Source: Hydractinia symbiolongicarpus (taxonomy: Eukaryota > Cnidaria > Hydrozoa > Anthoathecata > Hydractiniidae). Taken from it: a DNA stretch of 64,000 bases. The position numbers were made by a program, and so were the translations under genes. This document shows, one piece after another, positions 39,359 to 49,902 of this stretch; within the stretch, counting starts at the first letter, position 1; the number at the start of each line of letters is the position of its first letter. Under the pieces are notes generated by a model. The model did no database searches and had not been told where the DNA came from. It was given only the letters and a program-made list of their open reading frames with translations. Location of the stretch: positions 6,388,001 through 6,452,000 of the forward strand of contig NC_079884.1 in the NCBI RefSeq assembly GCF_029227915.1, read 5' to 3'.

Positions 39359-39548
39359 AACGATTTTTTATATTATTTTCTACCACTAAAGCCCATGAGA
39401 CTTGTAGTTTTTAGAAATGTTTTCATTTTTGATGAGACGCTAAATAAAAGAAGTTTAATCGCCCTCAGACGAAAACCCGCGACTTCCCGTAAATCCCGGA
39501 CTCGGCCCGTATAGTCAAAAGTATACAAAGAAAGTACCCAGGGAGTAA

Positions 39549-39698
39549 ACTCATTTCCCGATAGATTTTTTTTCATTTTTGATGAGACACCTAATGAAAG
39601 TGGTTTAATCGCCGGCAAACGAAAACCCGCGATTTCCCTTAAATCCTGGGCTTGGCCCGTATAGTCGAATGTATACAAAGAAAGTACCCTGTAAGTAA
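39549..39698. repeat. Short unit with 53-bp internal deletion (copy 3)
   Basis: A 150-bp unit with the same deletion, with 'cccgatagattttttttc' in place of 'cccgaacgatttttttt'. Because 150 is a multiple of three, a minus-strand open frame of 101 codons (39,373-39,678) runs through the junction; this is a by-product of the deletion. Confidence 0.85.
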
Positions 39699-42600
39699 AC
39701 TCATTTCCCGAACGATTTTTTAAATTATTTCTGCACCACTAGAACGAATGAGACTTGTAGTTTTCAAAAATGTTTTCATTTTTAATGAGACGCTTAATGA
39801 AAGAGGTTTAATCGCCGGCAAACGAAAACCCGCGATTTCCCGTAACTCCCGGGCTTGTCCCGTATAGTCAAAAGTATACAAAGAAAGTACCCAGGGAGTA
39901 AACTCATTTCCCGAACGATTTTTTAAATTATTATTTCACCACTAAAGCCCATGAGACTTGTAGTTTTTAAAAATGTTTTCATTTTTGATGAGACGCTGAA
40001 TAAAAGGAGTTTAATCGCCGGCAAACGAAAACCCGCCATTTCCCGTAAACCCAGGACTCGGCCCGTATAGTCAAAAGTATACAAAGAAAGTACCCAGGGA
40101 GTAAACTCATTTCCCGAACGATTTTTTATATTATTTTTTCACCACTAAAACGCATGAGACTTGTAGTTTTTAAAAATGTTTTCATTTTTGATGAGACGCT
40201 GGATAAAAGAAGTTTAATCGCCGGCAAACTAAAACCCGCGATTTCCCGTAAATCCCAGACTCGGCCCGTATAGTCAAAAGTATACAAAGAAAGTACCCAG
40301 GGAGTAAACTCATTTCCCGAACGATTTTTTAAATTATTTTTTCACCACTAAAACGCATGAGACTTGTAGTTTTTAGAAATGTTTTTATTTTTGATGAGAC
40401 GCTTAATGAAAGTGGCTTAATCGCCGCCAAACGAAAAGCCGCGATTTCCCGTAAATCCCGGGCTTGGCCCTTATAGTCGAATGTATACAAAGAAAGTACC
40501 CTGTGAGTAAACTCATTTCCAAAACGATTTTTTAAATTATCTTTTCACCACTAAAACGCATGAGACTTGTAGTTTTCAAAAATGTTTTCATTTTTGATGA
40601 GACGCTGGATAAAAGAAGTTTAATCGCCGGCAAACGAAAACCCGCGATTTCCCGTAAATCCCCGACTCGGCCCGTATAATCAAAAGTATACAAAGAAAGT
40701 ACCCAGGGAGTAAACTCATTAACCGAACGATTTTTTAAATTATTATTTCACCACTAAAGCCCATGAGACTTGTAGTTTTTAAAAATGTTTTCATTTTTGA
40801 TGAGACGCTGAATAAAAGGAGTTTAATCGCCGGCAAACGAAAACCCGCTATTTCCCGTAAACCCAGGACTCGGCCCGTATAGTCAAAAGTATACAAAGAA
40901 AGTACCCAGGTAGTAAACTCATTTCCCGAACGATTTTTTAAATTATCTTTTCACCACTAAAACGCATGAGACTTGTAGTTTTCAAAAATGTTTTCATTTT
41001 TAATGAGACGCTAAATAAAAGAAGTTTAATTGCCGGCAAACGAAAACCCGCGATTTCCCGTAAATCCCGGACTCGGCCCGTATAGTAAAAAGTATACAAA
41101 GAAAGTACTCTTTGAGTAAACTCAATTCCCGAACGATTTTTTAAATTATTTCTGCACCACTAGAACGAATGAGACTTATAGTTTTCAAAAATGTTTTCAT
41201 TTTTAATGAGACGTTTAATGAAAGAGGTTTAATCGCCGGCAAACGAAAACCCGCGATTTCCAGTAAATCCCCGACTCGGCCCGTATAATCAAAAGTATAC
41301 AAAGAAAGTACCCTTTGAGTAAACTCATTTCCCGAACGATTTTTTAAATTATTTCTGCACCACTAGAACGAATGAGACTTGTAGTTTTTAAAAATGTTTT
41401 CATTTTTAATGAGACGCTTAATGAAAGAGGTTTAATCGCCGGCAAACGAAAACCCGCGATTTCCCGTAAACCCAGGACTCGGCCCGTATAGTCAAAAGTT
41501 TACAAAGAAAGTACCCAGGTAGTAAACTCATTTCCCGAACGATTTTTTAAATTATCTTTTCACCACTAAAACGCATGAGACTTGTAGTTTTCAAAAATGT
41601 TTTCATTTTTGATGAGACGCTGGATAAAAGAAGTTTAATTGCCGGCAAACGAAAACCCGCGATTTCCCGTAAATCCCGGACTCGGCCCGTATAGTCAAAA
41701 GTATACAAAGAAAGTACTCTTTGAGTAAACTCATTTCCCGAACGATTTTTTAAATTATTTCTGCACCACTAGAACGAATGAGACTTGTAGTTTTCAAAAA
41801 TGTTTTCATTTTTATTGAGACGCTTAATGAAAGAGGTTTAATCGCCGGCAAACGAAAACCCGCGATTTCCCGTAACTCCCGGGCTTGTCCCGTATAGTCA
41901 AAAGTATACAAAGAAAGTACTCTTTGAGTAAACTCATTTCCCGAACGATTTTTTAAATTATTTCTGCACCACTAGAACGAATGAGACTTATAGTTTTCAA
42001 AAATGTTTTCATTTTTAATGAGACGCTTAATGAAAGAGGTTTAATCGCCGGCAAACGAAAACTCGCGATTTCCCGCAAATCCCCGACTCGGCCCGTATAA
42101 TCAAAAGTATACAAAGAAAGTACCTTTTGAGTAAACTCATTTCCCGAACGATTTTTTAAATTATTTCTGCACCACTAGAACGAATGAGACTTGTAGTTTT
42201 CAAAAATGTTTTCATTTTTAATGAGACGCTTAATGAAGGAGGTTTAATCGCCGGCAAACGAAAACCCGCCATTTCCCGTAAACCCAGGACTCGGCCCGTA
42301 TAGTCAAAAGTTTACAAAGAAAGTACCCAGGTAGTAAACTCATTTCCCGAACGTTTTTTTAAATTATCTTTTCACAACTAAAACGCATGAGACTTGTAGT
42401 TTTTAAAAATATTTTTATATTTGATGAGACGCTGAATAAAAGAAGTTTAATTGCCGGCAAACGAAAACCCGCGATTTCCCGTAAATCCCGGACTCGGCCC
42501 GTATAGTCAAAAGTATACAAAGAAAGTACTCTTTGAGTAAACTCATTTCCCGAACGATTTTTTAAATTATTTCTGCACCACTAGAACGAATGAGACTTGT

Positions 42601-44350
42601 AGTTTTCAAAAATGTTTTCATTTTTAATGAGACGCTTAATGAAAGAGGTTTAATCGCCGGCAAACGAAAACCCGCGATTTCCCGTAACTCCCGGGCTTGT
42701 CCCGTATAGTCAAAAGTATACAAAGAAAGTACCCAGGGAGTAAACTCATTTCCCGAACGATTTTTTAAATTATTATTTCTCCACTAAAACGCATGAGACT
42801 TGTAGTTTTTAAAAATGTTTTCATTTTTGATGAGACACTGAATAAAAGGAGTTTAATCGCCGGCAAGCGAAAACCCGCCATTTCCCGTAAACCCAGGACT
42901 CGGCCCGTATAGTCAAAAGTATACAAAGAAAGTACCCTTTGAGTAAACTCATTTCCTGAACGATTTTTTAAATTATTTCTGCACCACTAGAACGAATGAG
43001 ACTTGTAGTTTTCAAAAATGTTTTCATTTTTAATGAGACGCTTAATGAAAGAGGTTTAATCGCCGGCAAACGAAAACCCGCGATTTCCCGTAAATCCCGG
43101 GCTTGTCCCGTATAGTGAAAAGTATACAAAGAAAGTACCCAGGGAGTAAACTCATTTCCCGAACGATTTTTTAAATTATTATTTCACCACTAAAGCCCAT
43201 GAGACTTGTAGTTTTTAAAAATGTTTTCATTTTTGATGAGACGCTGAATAAAAGTAGTTTAATCGCCGGCAAACGAAAACCCGCCATTTCCCGTAAACCC
43301 AGGACTCGGCCCGTATAGTCAAAAGTATACAAAGAAAGTACCCAGGGAGTAAACTCATTTCCCGAACGATTTTTTAAATTATCTTTTCACCACTAAAACG
43401 CATGAGACTTGTAGTTTTCAGAAATGTTTTTATTTTTGATGAGACGCTTAATGAAAGTGGTTTAATCGCCGGCAAACGAAAACCCGCGATTTCCCGTAAA
43501 TCCCGGGCTTGGCCCGTATAGTCGAATGTATACAAAGAAAGTACCTTGTGAGTAAACTCATTTCCCGAACGATTTTTTAAATTATTTCTGCACCACTAGA
43601 ACGAATGAGACTTATAGTTTTCAAAAATGTTTTCATTTTTAATGAGACGCTTAATGAAAGAGGTTTAATCGCCGGCAAACGAAAACCCGCGATTTCCCGT
43701 AAATCCCGGGCTTGTCCCGTATAGTCGAATGTATACAAAGAAAGTACCCAGGGAGTAAACTCATTTCCCGAACGATTTTTTAAATCATTTTTTCTCCACT
43801 AAAACGCATGAGACTTGTAGTTTTCAAAAATGTTTTCATTTTTGATGATACGCTGGATAAAAGAAGTTTAATCGCCGGCAAACGAAAACCCGCGATTTCC
43901 CGTAAATCCCGGACTCGGCCCGTATAGTCAAAAGTATACAAAGAAAGTACCCTTTGAGTAAACTCATTTCCAAAACGATTTTTTAAATTATCTTTTCACC
44001 ACTAAAACGCATGAGACTTGTAGTTTTCAAAAATGTTTTCATTTTTGATGACACGCTTAATGAAAGGGGTTTAATCGTCGGCAAATCAAAAACCCGCGAT
44101 TTCCCGTAAATCACGGGCTTGGCCCGTATAGTCGAATGTATACAAAGAAAGTGCCCTGTGAGTAAACTCATTTCCAAAACGATTTTTTAAATTATCTTTT
44201 CACCACTAAAACGCGTGAGACTTGTAGTTTTCAAAAATGTTTTCATTTTTCATGAGACGCTGAATAAAAGAAGTTTAATCGCCGGCAAACAAAAACCCGC
44301 CATTTCCCGTAAACCCCGGATTTGGCCAGTATAGTCAAATGTATACAAAG

Positions 44351-44440
44351 AATGCCGGCAAACAAAAACCCGCGATTTCCCTTAAATCCTGGCTTGGCCC
44401 GTATAGTCGAATGTATACAAAGAAAGTACCCTGTGAGTAA
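44351..44440. repeat. Partial unit after a deletion of about 130 bp (first)
   Basis: At about 44,351 'gtatacaaagaa' is followed directly by 'tgccggcaaac', omitting about 130 bp from unit position about 188 to the next unit's position 115. The distance between flanking unit starts (44166 and 44441) is 275 bp, one unit plus 72. The remnant begins at the GCCGGC palindrome and lacks the A/T run and the hairpin. It also has 'atcctggcttgg', one G short. Confidence 0.8.
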
Positions 44441-44642
44441 ACTCATTTCCCGAACGATTTTTTATATTATTTTTCACCACTAAAGCCCATGAGACTTGTA
44501 GTTTTTAAAAATGTTTTCATTTTTGATGAGACGCTGAATAAAAGAAGTTTAATCGCCCTCAAACGAAAACCCGCGACTTCCCGTAAATCCCGGACTCGGC
44601 CCGTATAGTCAAAAGTATACAAAGAAAGTACCCAGGGAGTAA

Positions 44643-44792
44643 ACTCATTTCGCGAACGATTTTTTTTCATTTTTGATGAGACGCCTAATGAAAGTGGTTT
44701 AATCGCCGGCAAACGAAAACCCGCAATTTCCCTTAAATCCTGGGCTTGGTCCGTATAGTGGAATGTATACAAAGAAAGTACCCTGTGAGTAA
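44643..44792. repeat. Short unit with 53-bp internal deletion (copy 4)
   Basis: A 150-bp unit with the same deletion junction as the three copies near 36-40 kb. It reads 'gagacgcctaatgaaagtgg' after the junction and 'ttcgcgaacg' before it. It helps produce a spurious 116-codon minus-strand frame (44,467-44,817). Confidence 0.85.
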
Positions 44793-44995
44793 ACTCATTT
44801 CCCGAACGATTTTTCAAATTATTTCTGCACCACTAGAACGAATGAGACTTGTAGTTTTCAAAAATGTTTTCATTTTTAATGAGACGCTTAATGAAAGAGG
44901 TTTAATCGCCGCCAAACGAAAACCCGCGATTTCCCGTAAATCCCGGGCTTGTCCCGTATAGTCAAAAGTATACAAAGAAAGTACCCAGGGAGTAA

Positions 44996-45145
44996 ACTCA
45001 TTTCCCGAACGATTTTTTTTCATTTTTGATGAGACGCCTAATGAAAGTGGTTTAATCGCCGGCAAACGAAAACCCGCCATTTCCCGTAAACCCAGGACTC
45101 GGCCCGTATAGTCAAAAGTATACAAAGAAAGTACCCAGGGTGTAA
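44996..45145. repeat. Short unit with 53-bp internal deletion (copy 5)
   Basis: A 150-bp unit with the same junction ('cgaacgattttttttc') and the same following 'gcctaatgaaagtgg'. Its right part, 'cccgccatttcccgtaaac', differs from copy 4, so later exchange has joined the deletion to a different unit type. Confidence 0.85.
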
Positions 45146-46344
45146 ACTCATTTCCCGAACGATTTTTTAAATTATCTTTTCACCACTAAAACGCATGAGA
45201 CTTGTAGTTTTCAGAAATGTTTTTATTTTGATGAGACGCTTAATTAAAGTGGTTTAATCGCCGGCAAACGAAAACCCGCGATTTCCCGTAAATCCCGGGC
45301 TTGGCCCGTATAGTCGAATGTATACAAAGAAAGTACCCTGTGAGTAAACTCATTTCCAAAACGATTTTTTGAATTATCTTTTCACCACTAAAACGCATGA
45401 GACTTGTAGTTTTCAAAAATGTTTTTATTTTTGATGAGACGCTGGATAAAAGAAGTTTAATCGCCGGCAAACGAAAACGCGCGATTTCCCGTAAATCCCG
45501 GACTCGGCCCGTATAATCAAAAGTATACAAAGAAAGTACTCTTTGAGTAAACTCATTTCCCGAACGATTTTTTAAATTATTTCTGCACCACTAGAACGAA
45601 TGAGACTTATAGTTTTCAAAAATGTTTTCATTTTTAATGAGACGCTTAATGAAAGAGGTTTAATCGCCGGCAAACGAAAACCCGCGATTTCCCGTAAATC
45701 CCGGGCTTGTCCCGTATAGTCGAATGTATACAAAGGAAGTACCCAGGGAGTAAACTCATTTCCCGGACGATTTTTTAAATTATTTTTTCTCCACTAAAAC
45801 GCATGAGACTTGTAGTTTTCAAAAATGTTTTCATTTTTGATGAGACGCTGGATAAAAGAAGTTTAATCGCCGGCAAACGAAAACCCGCGATTTCCCGTAA
45901 ATCCCGGACTCGGCCCGTATAGTCGAATGTATACAAAGGAAGTACCCAGGGAGTAAACTCATTTCCCGGACGATTTTTTAAATTATTTTTTCTCCACTAA
46001 AACGCATGAGACTTGTAGTTTTCAAAAATGTTTTCATTTTTGATGAGACGCTGGATAAAAGAGGTTTAATCGCCGGCAAACGAAAACCCGCGATTTCCCG
46101 TAAGTCCCGGGCTTGTCCCGTATAGTCGAATGTATACAAAGAAAGTGCCCTGTGAGTAAACTCATTTCCCGAACGATTTTTTAAATTATTTTTTCTCCAC
46201 TAAAACGCATGAGTCTTGTAGTTTTCAAAAATGTTTTCATTTTTGATGAGACGCTGAATAAAAGAAGTTTATTCGCCGGCAAACAAAAACCCGCCATTTC
46301 CCGTAAACCCCGGACTCGGCCAGTATAGTCATATGTATACAAAG

Positions 46345-46435
46345 AAGGCCGGCAAACGAAAACCGGCGATTTCCCTTAAATCCTGGGCTTGGGCCGTATA
46401 GTCGAATGTATACAAAGAAAGTACCCTGTGAGTAA
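46345..46435. repeat. Partial unit after a deletion of about 130 bp (second)
   Basis: At about 46,346 'gtatacaaagaag' runs into 'gccggcaaacg', the same kind of junction as at 44,351. Flanking unit starts (46160 and 46436) are 276 bp apart. Upstream units of both carry 'ggccagtatagtca', which favours common origin of the two junctions rather than two independent breaks. Confidence 0.8.
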
Positions 46436-46858
46436 ACTCATTACCCGAACGATTTTTCAAATTATTTCTGCTCCACTAGAACGAATGAGATTTGTAGTTT
46501 TCAAAAATGTTTTAATTTCTAATGAGACGCTTAATGAAAGAGGTTTAATCGCCGGCAAACGAAAACCCGCGATTTCCCGCAAATCCCGGGCTTGTCCCGT
46601 ATAGTCAAAAGTATACAAAGAAAGTACCCAGGGAGTAAACTCATTTCCCGAACGATTTTTTAAATTATTATTTCACCACTAAAGCCCATGAGACTTGTAG
46701 TTTTTAAAAATGTTTTCATTTTTGATGAGACCCTGAATAAAAGGAGTTTAATCGCCGGCAAACGAAAACCCGCCATTTCCCGTAAACCCAGGACTCGGCC
46801 CGTATAGTCAAAAGTATACAAAGAAAGTACCCAGGGAGTAAACTCATTTCCCGAACGA

Positions 46859-49752
46859 TTTTTTAAATTACTTTTTCACCACTAAAACGCATGACACTTG
46901 TAGTTTTTAAAAATGTTTTCATTTTTGATGAGACGCTGAATAAAAGAAGTTTAATTGCCGGCAAACGAAAACCCGCCATTTCCCGTAAACCCAGGACTCG
47001 GCCCGTATTGTCAAAAGTATACAAAGAAAGTGCCCAGGGAGTAAACTCATTTCCCAAACGATTTTTTAAATTATTTTTTCACCACTAAAACGCATGAGAC
47101 TTGTAGTTTTCAAAAATGTTTTCATTTTTGATGAGACGCTGGATAAAAGAAGTTTAATCGCCGGCAAACGAAAACCCGCGATTTCCCGTAAATCCCGGAC
47201 TCGGCCCGTATAGTCAAAAGTATACAAAGAACGAACCCAGGGAGTAAACTCATTTCCCGAACGATTTTTTAAATTAGTTTTTCACCACTAAAACGCATGA
47301 GACTTGTAGTTTTCAAAAATGTTTTCATTTTTGATGAGACGCTGAATAAAAAAAGTTTAATCGCTGTCAAACGAAAACCCGCGATTTCCCGTAAATCGCG
47401 GGCTTGGCCCGTATAGTCAAAAGTATACAAAGAAAGTACCCTGTGAGTAAACTCATTTCAAGAACGATTTTTTAAATTATTATTTCACCACTAAAGCCCA
47501 TGAGACTAGTACTTTTTAAAAATGTTTTCATTTTTGATGAGACGCTGAATAAAAGGAGTTTAATCGCCGGCAACCGAAATCCCGCCATTTCCCGTAAACC
47601 CAGGACTCGGCCCGTATAGTCAAAAGTATACAAAGAAAGTACCCAGGGAGTAAACTCATTTCCCGAACGATTTTTTAAATTATTTTTTCACCACTAAAAC
47701 GCATGAGACTTGTAGTTTTCAAAAATGTTTTCATTTTTGATGAGACGCTGGATAAAAGAAGTTTAATCGCCGGCAAACGAAAACCCGCAATTTCCCGTAA
47801 ATCCCGGACTCGGCCCGTATAGTCAAAAGTATACAAAGAAAGTACCCAGGGAGTAAACTCATTTCCTGAACAATTTTTTAAACTATTTTTTCACCACTAA
47901 AACGCATGAGACTTGTAGTTTTCAAAAATGTTTTCATTTTTGATGAAACGCTTAATGAAAGTGGTTTAATCGCCGGCAAACGAAAACCCGCGATTTCCCG
48001 TAAATCCCGGGCTTGGCCCGTATAGTCGAATGTATACAAAGAAAGTACCCTATGAGTAAACTCATTTCCAGAACGATTTTTTAAATTAGTTTTTCACCAC
48101 TAAAACGCATAAAACTTCTAGTTTTCAAAAATGTTTTCATTTTTGATGAGACGCTGAATAAAGGAAGTTTAATCGCCGTCAAACGAAAACCCGCGATTTC
48201 CCGTAAATCCCGGGCTTGGCCCGTATAGTCAAAAGTATACAAAGAAAGTACCCAGGGAGTAAACTCATTTCCCAAACGATTTTTTAAATTATTTTGTCAC
48301 CACTAAAACGCATGAGACTTGTAGTTTTCAAAAATGTTTTCATTTTTGATGAGACGCTGGATAAAAGAAGTTTAATCGCCGGCAAACGAAAACCCGCGAT
48401 TTCCCGTAAATCCCGGACTCGGCCCGTATAGTCAAAAGTATACAAAGCACGAACCCAGGGAGTAAACTCATTTCCCGAACGATTTTTTAAATTAGTTTTT
48501 CACCACTAAAACGCATGAGACTTGTAGTTTTCAAAAGTGTTTTCATTTTTGATGAAACGCTTAATGAAAGTGGTTTAATCGCCGGCAAACGAAAACCTGC
48601 GATTTCCCGTAAATCCCGGGCTTGGCCCGTATAGTCGAATGTATACAAAGAAAGTACCCAGGGAGTAAACTCATTTCCTAAACAATTTTTTAAATTAGTT
48701 TTTCACCACTAAAACGCATAAAACTTCTAGTTTTCAAAAATGTTTTCATTTTTGATGAGACGCTGAATAAAGGAAGTTTAATCGCCGTCAAACGAAAACC
48801 CGCGATTTCCCGTAAATCCCGGGCTTGGCCCGTATAGTCAAAAGTATACAAAGAAAGTACCTAGGGAGTAAACTCATTTCCCAAACGATTTTTTAAATTA
48901 TTTTGTCACCACTAAAACGCATGAGACTTGTAGTTTTCAAAAGTGTTTTCATTTTTGATGAGACGCTGAATAAAAGAAGTTTAATCGCCGGCAAACGAAA
49001 ACCCACGATTTCACGTAAATCCCAGGCTTGGCCCGTATAGTCGAATGTATACAAAGAAAGTACCCTGTGAGTAAACTCATTTCCAGAACGATTTTTTAAA
49101 TTATTATTTCACCACTAAAGCCCATGGGACTTGTAGTTTTTAAAAATGTTTTCATTTTTGATGAGACGCTGAATAAAAAGAGTTTAATCGCCGCAAACGA
49201 AAACCCGCCATTTCCTGTAAACCCAGGACTCGGACCGTATAGTCAAAAGTATACAAAGAAAGTACCCAGGGAGTAAACTCATTTGCCGAACGATTTTTTA
49301 AATTATTTTTTCACCACTAAAACGCATGAGACTTGTAGTTTTCAAAAATGTTTTCATTTTTGATGAGACGCTGGATAAAAGAAGTTTAATCGCCGGCAAA
49401 CGAAAACCCGCGATTTCCCGTAAATCCCGGACTCGGCCCGTATAGTCAAAAGTATACAAAGAAAGTACCCAGGGAGTAAACTCATTTCCCGAACGATTTT
49501 TTAAATTATTTTTTCACCACTAAAACGCATGAGACTTGTAGTTTTCAGAAATGTTTTCATTTTTGATGAGACGTCTAATGAAAGTGGTTTAATCGCCGGC
49601 AAACGAAAACCCGCGATTTCCCGTAAATCCCGGGCTTGGCCCGTACAGTCAAATGTATACAAAGAAAGTACCCAGGGAGTAAACTCATTTCCCGAACGAT
49701 TTTTTAAATTATTTTTTCACCACTAAAACGCATGAGACTTGTAGTTTTCAAA
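46859..49752. repeat. 15-unit tandem duplication (3,044-bp period), copy 1
   Basis: About 2.9 kb from the 'aaattactttttcacc' unit to about 49,752 recurs at a constant offset of 3,044 bp. The copies look almost identical by eye; one visible difference is 'gaataaaaaaag' near 47,345 against 'gaataaaagaag' in copy 2. Shared rare marks include 'cgcatgacacttg', 'aagaacgaaccc', 'gactagtactttt', 'cataaaacttctag', 'aagcacgaaccc', 'atgggacttg' and 'atcgccgcaaacg'. Domain IV consists mainly of this pair. Confidence 0.9.
47378..47402. other. 10-bp-arm perfect inverted repeat (copy 1)
   Basis: Arms CCCGCGATTT and AAATCGCGGG flank a 5-base loop CCCGT. The usual unit has only the inner five pairs (GATTT and AAATC). 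A variant 'aaatcgcggg' in place of 'aaatcccggg' extends pairing to ten. It is followed immediately by the CGGGC-TTG-GCCCG dyad, which shares its last bases. Confidence 0.9.
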
Positions 49753-49902
49753 AATGTTTTCATTTTTGATGAAATGCTTAATAAAAGGGGTTTAATCGCC
49801 GGCAAACGAAAACCCGCCATTTCCCGTAAATCCCGGGCTTGGCCCGTATAGTCGAATGTATACAAAGAAAGTACCCTATGAGTAAACTAATTTCCAGAAC
49901 GA

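Larger units (their letters stand above)
14731..39698. repeat. Satellite domain II ('gcccatgag' domain)
   Basis: About 25 kb in which many units read 'ctaaagcccatgag' or 'ctatagcccatgag' instead of 'ctaaaacgcatgag', and 'ccggactcggcc' instead of 'ccgggcttggcc'. Other recurrent marks are 'gagacggtgaataaaag', 'tcagaaatattttc', 'agtttgcaaaaatg' and 'ccggatctgcccg'. A typical local pattern alternates a unit ending 'tcgaatg...ccctgtgag' with units ending 'tcaaaag...cccagggag'. Several different higher-order periods occur and are listed separately. No gene or unrelated insertion was seen. Confidence 0.75.
39699..46858. repeat. Satellite domain III (mixed types, short periods)
   Basis: Units with 'ctgcaccactagaacgaatgag' and 'gcttaatgaaagagg' reappear, interleaved with 'gcccatgag' and new 'gctggataaaagaag' units. 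Periods are short: 'acccaggtag' occurs at 40904, 41513 and 42325 (three and four units), and 'tactctttga' at 41106, 41715, 41918 and 42527 (three, one and three units). Four internally deleted segments lie between 44,351 and 46,435. No gene was seen. Confidence 0.7.

Noticed and set aside
44746-44961. Plus-strand open frames of 65-71 codons (for example 44746-44961, 46389-46604, 56943-57158)
   Set aside because: These overlap the minus-strand frames in the same units and exist only where a variant gives an ATG in 'gaatg' or 'catgag'. They are chance frames in repeat DNA.
44341-46436. Mobile-element insertion at the irregular junctions near 44.35 and 46.35 kb
   Set aside because: Both sides of each junction are satellite and no unrelated sequence, terminal inverted repeats or target-site duplication is present. 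They are simple deletions between unit positions.
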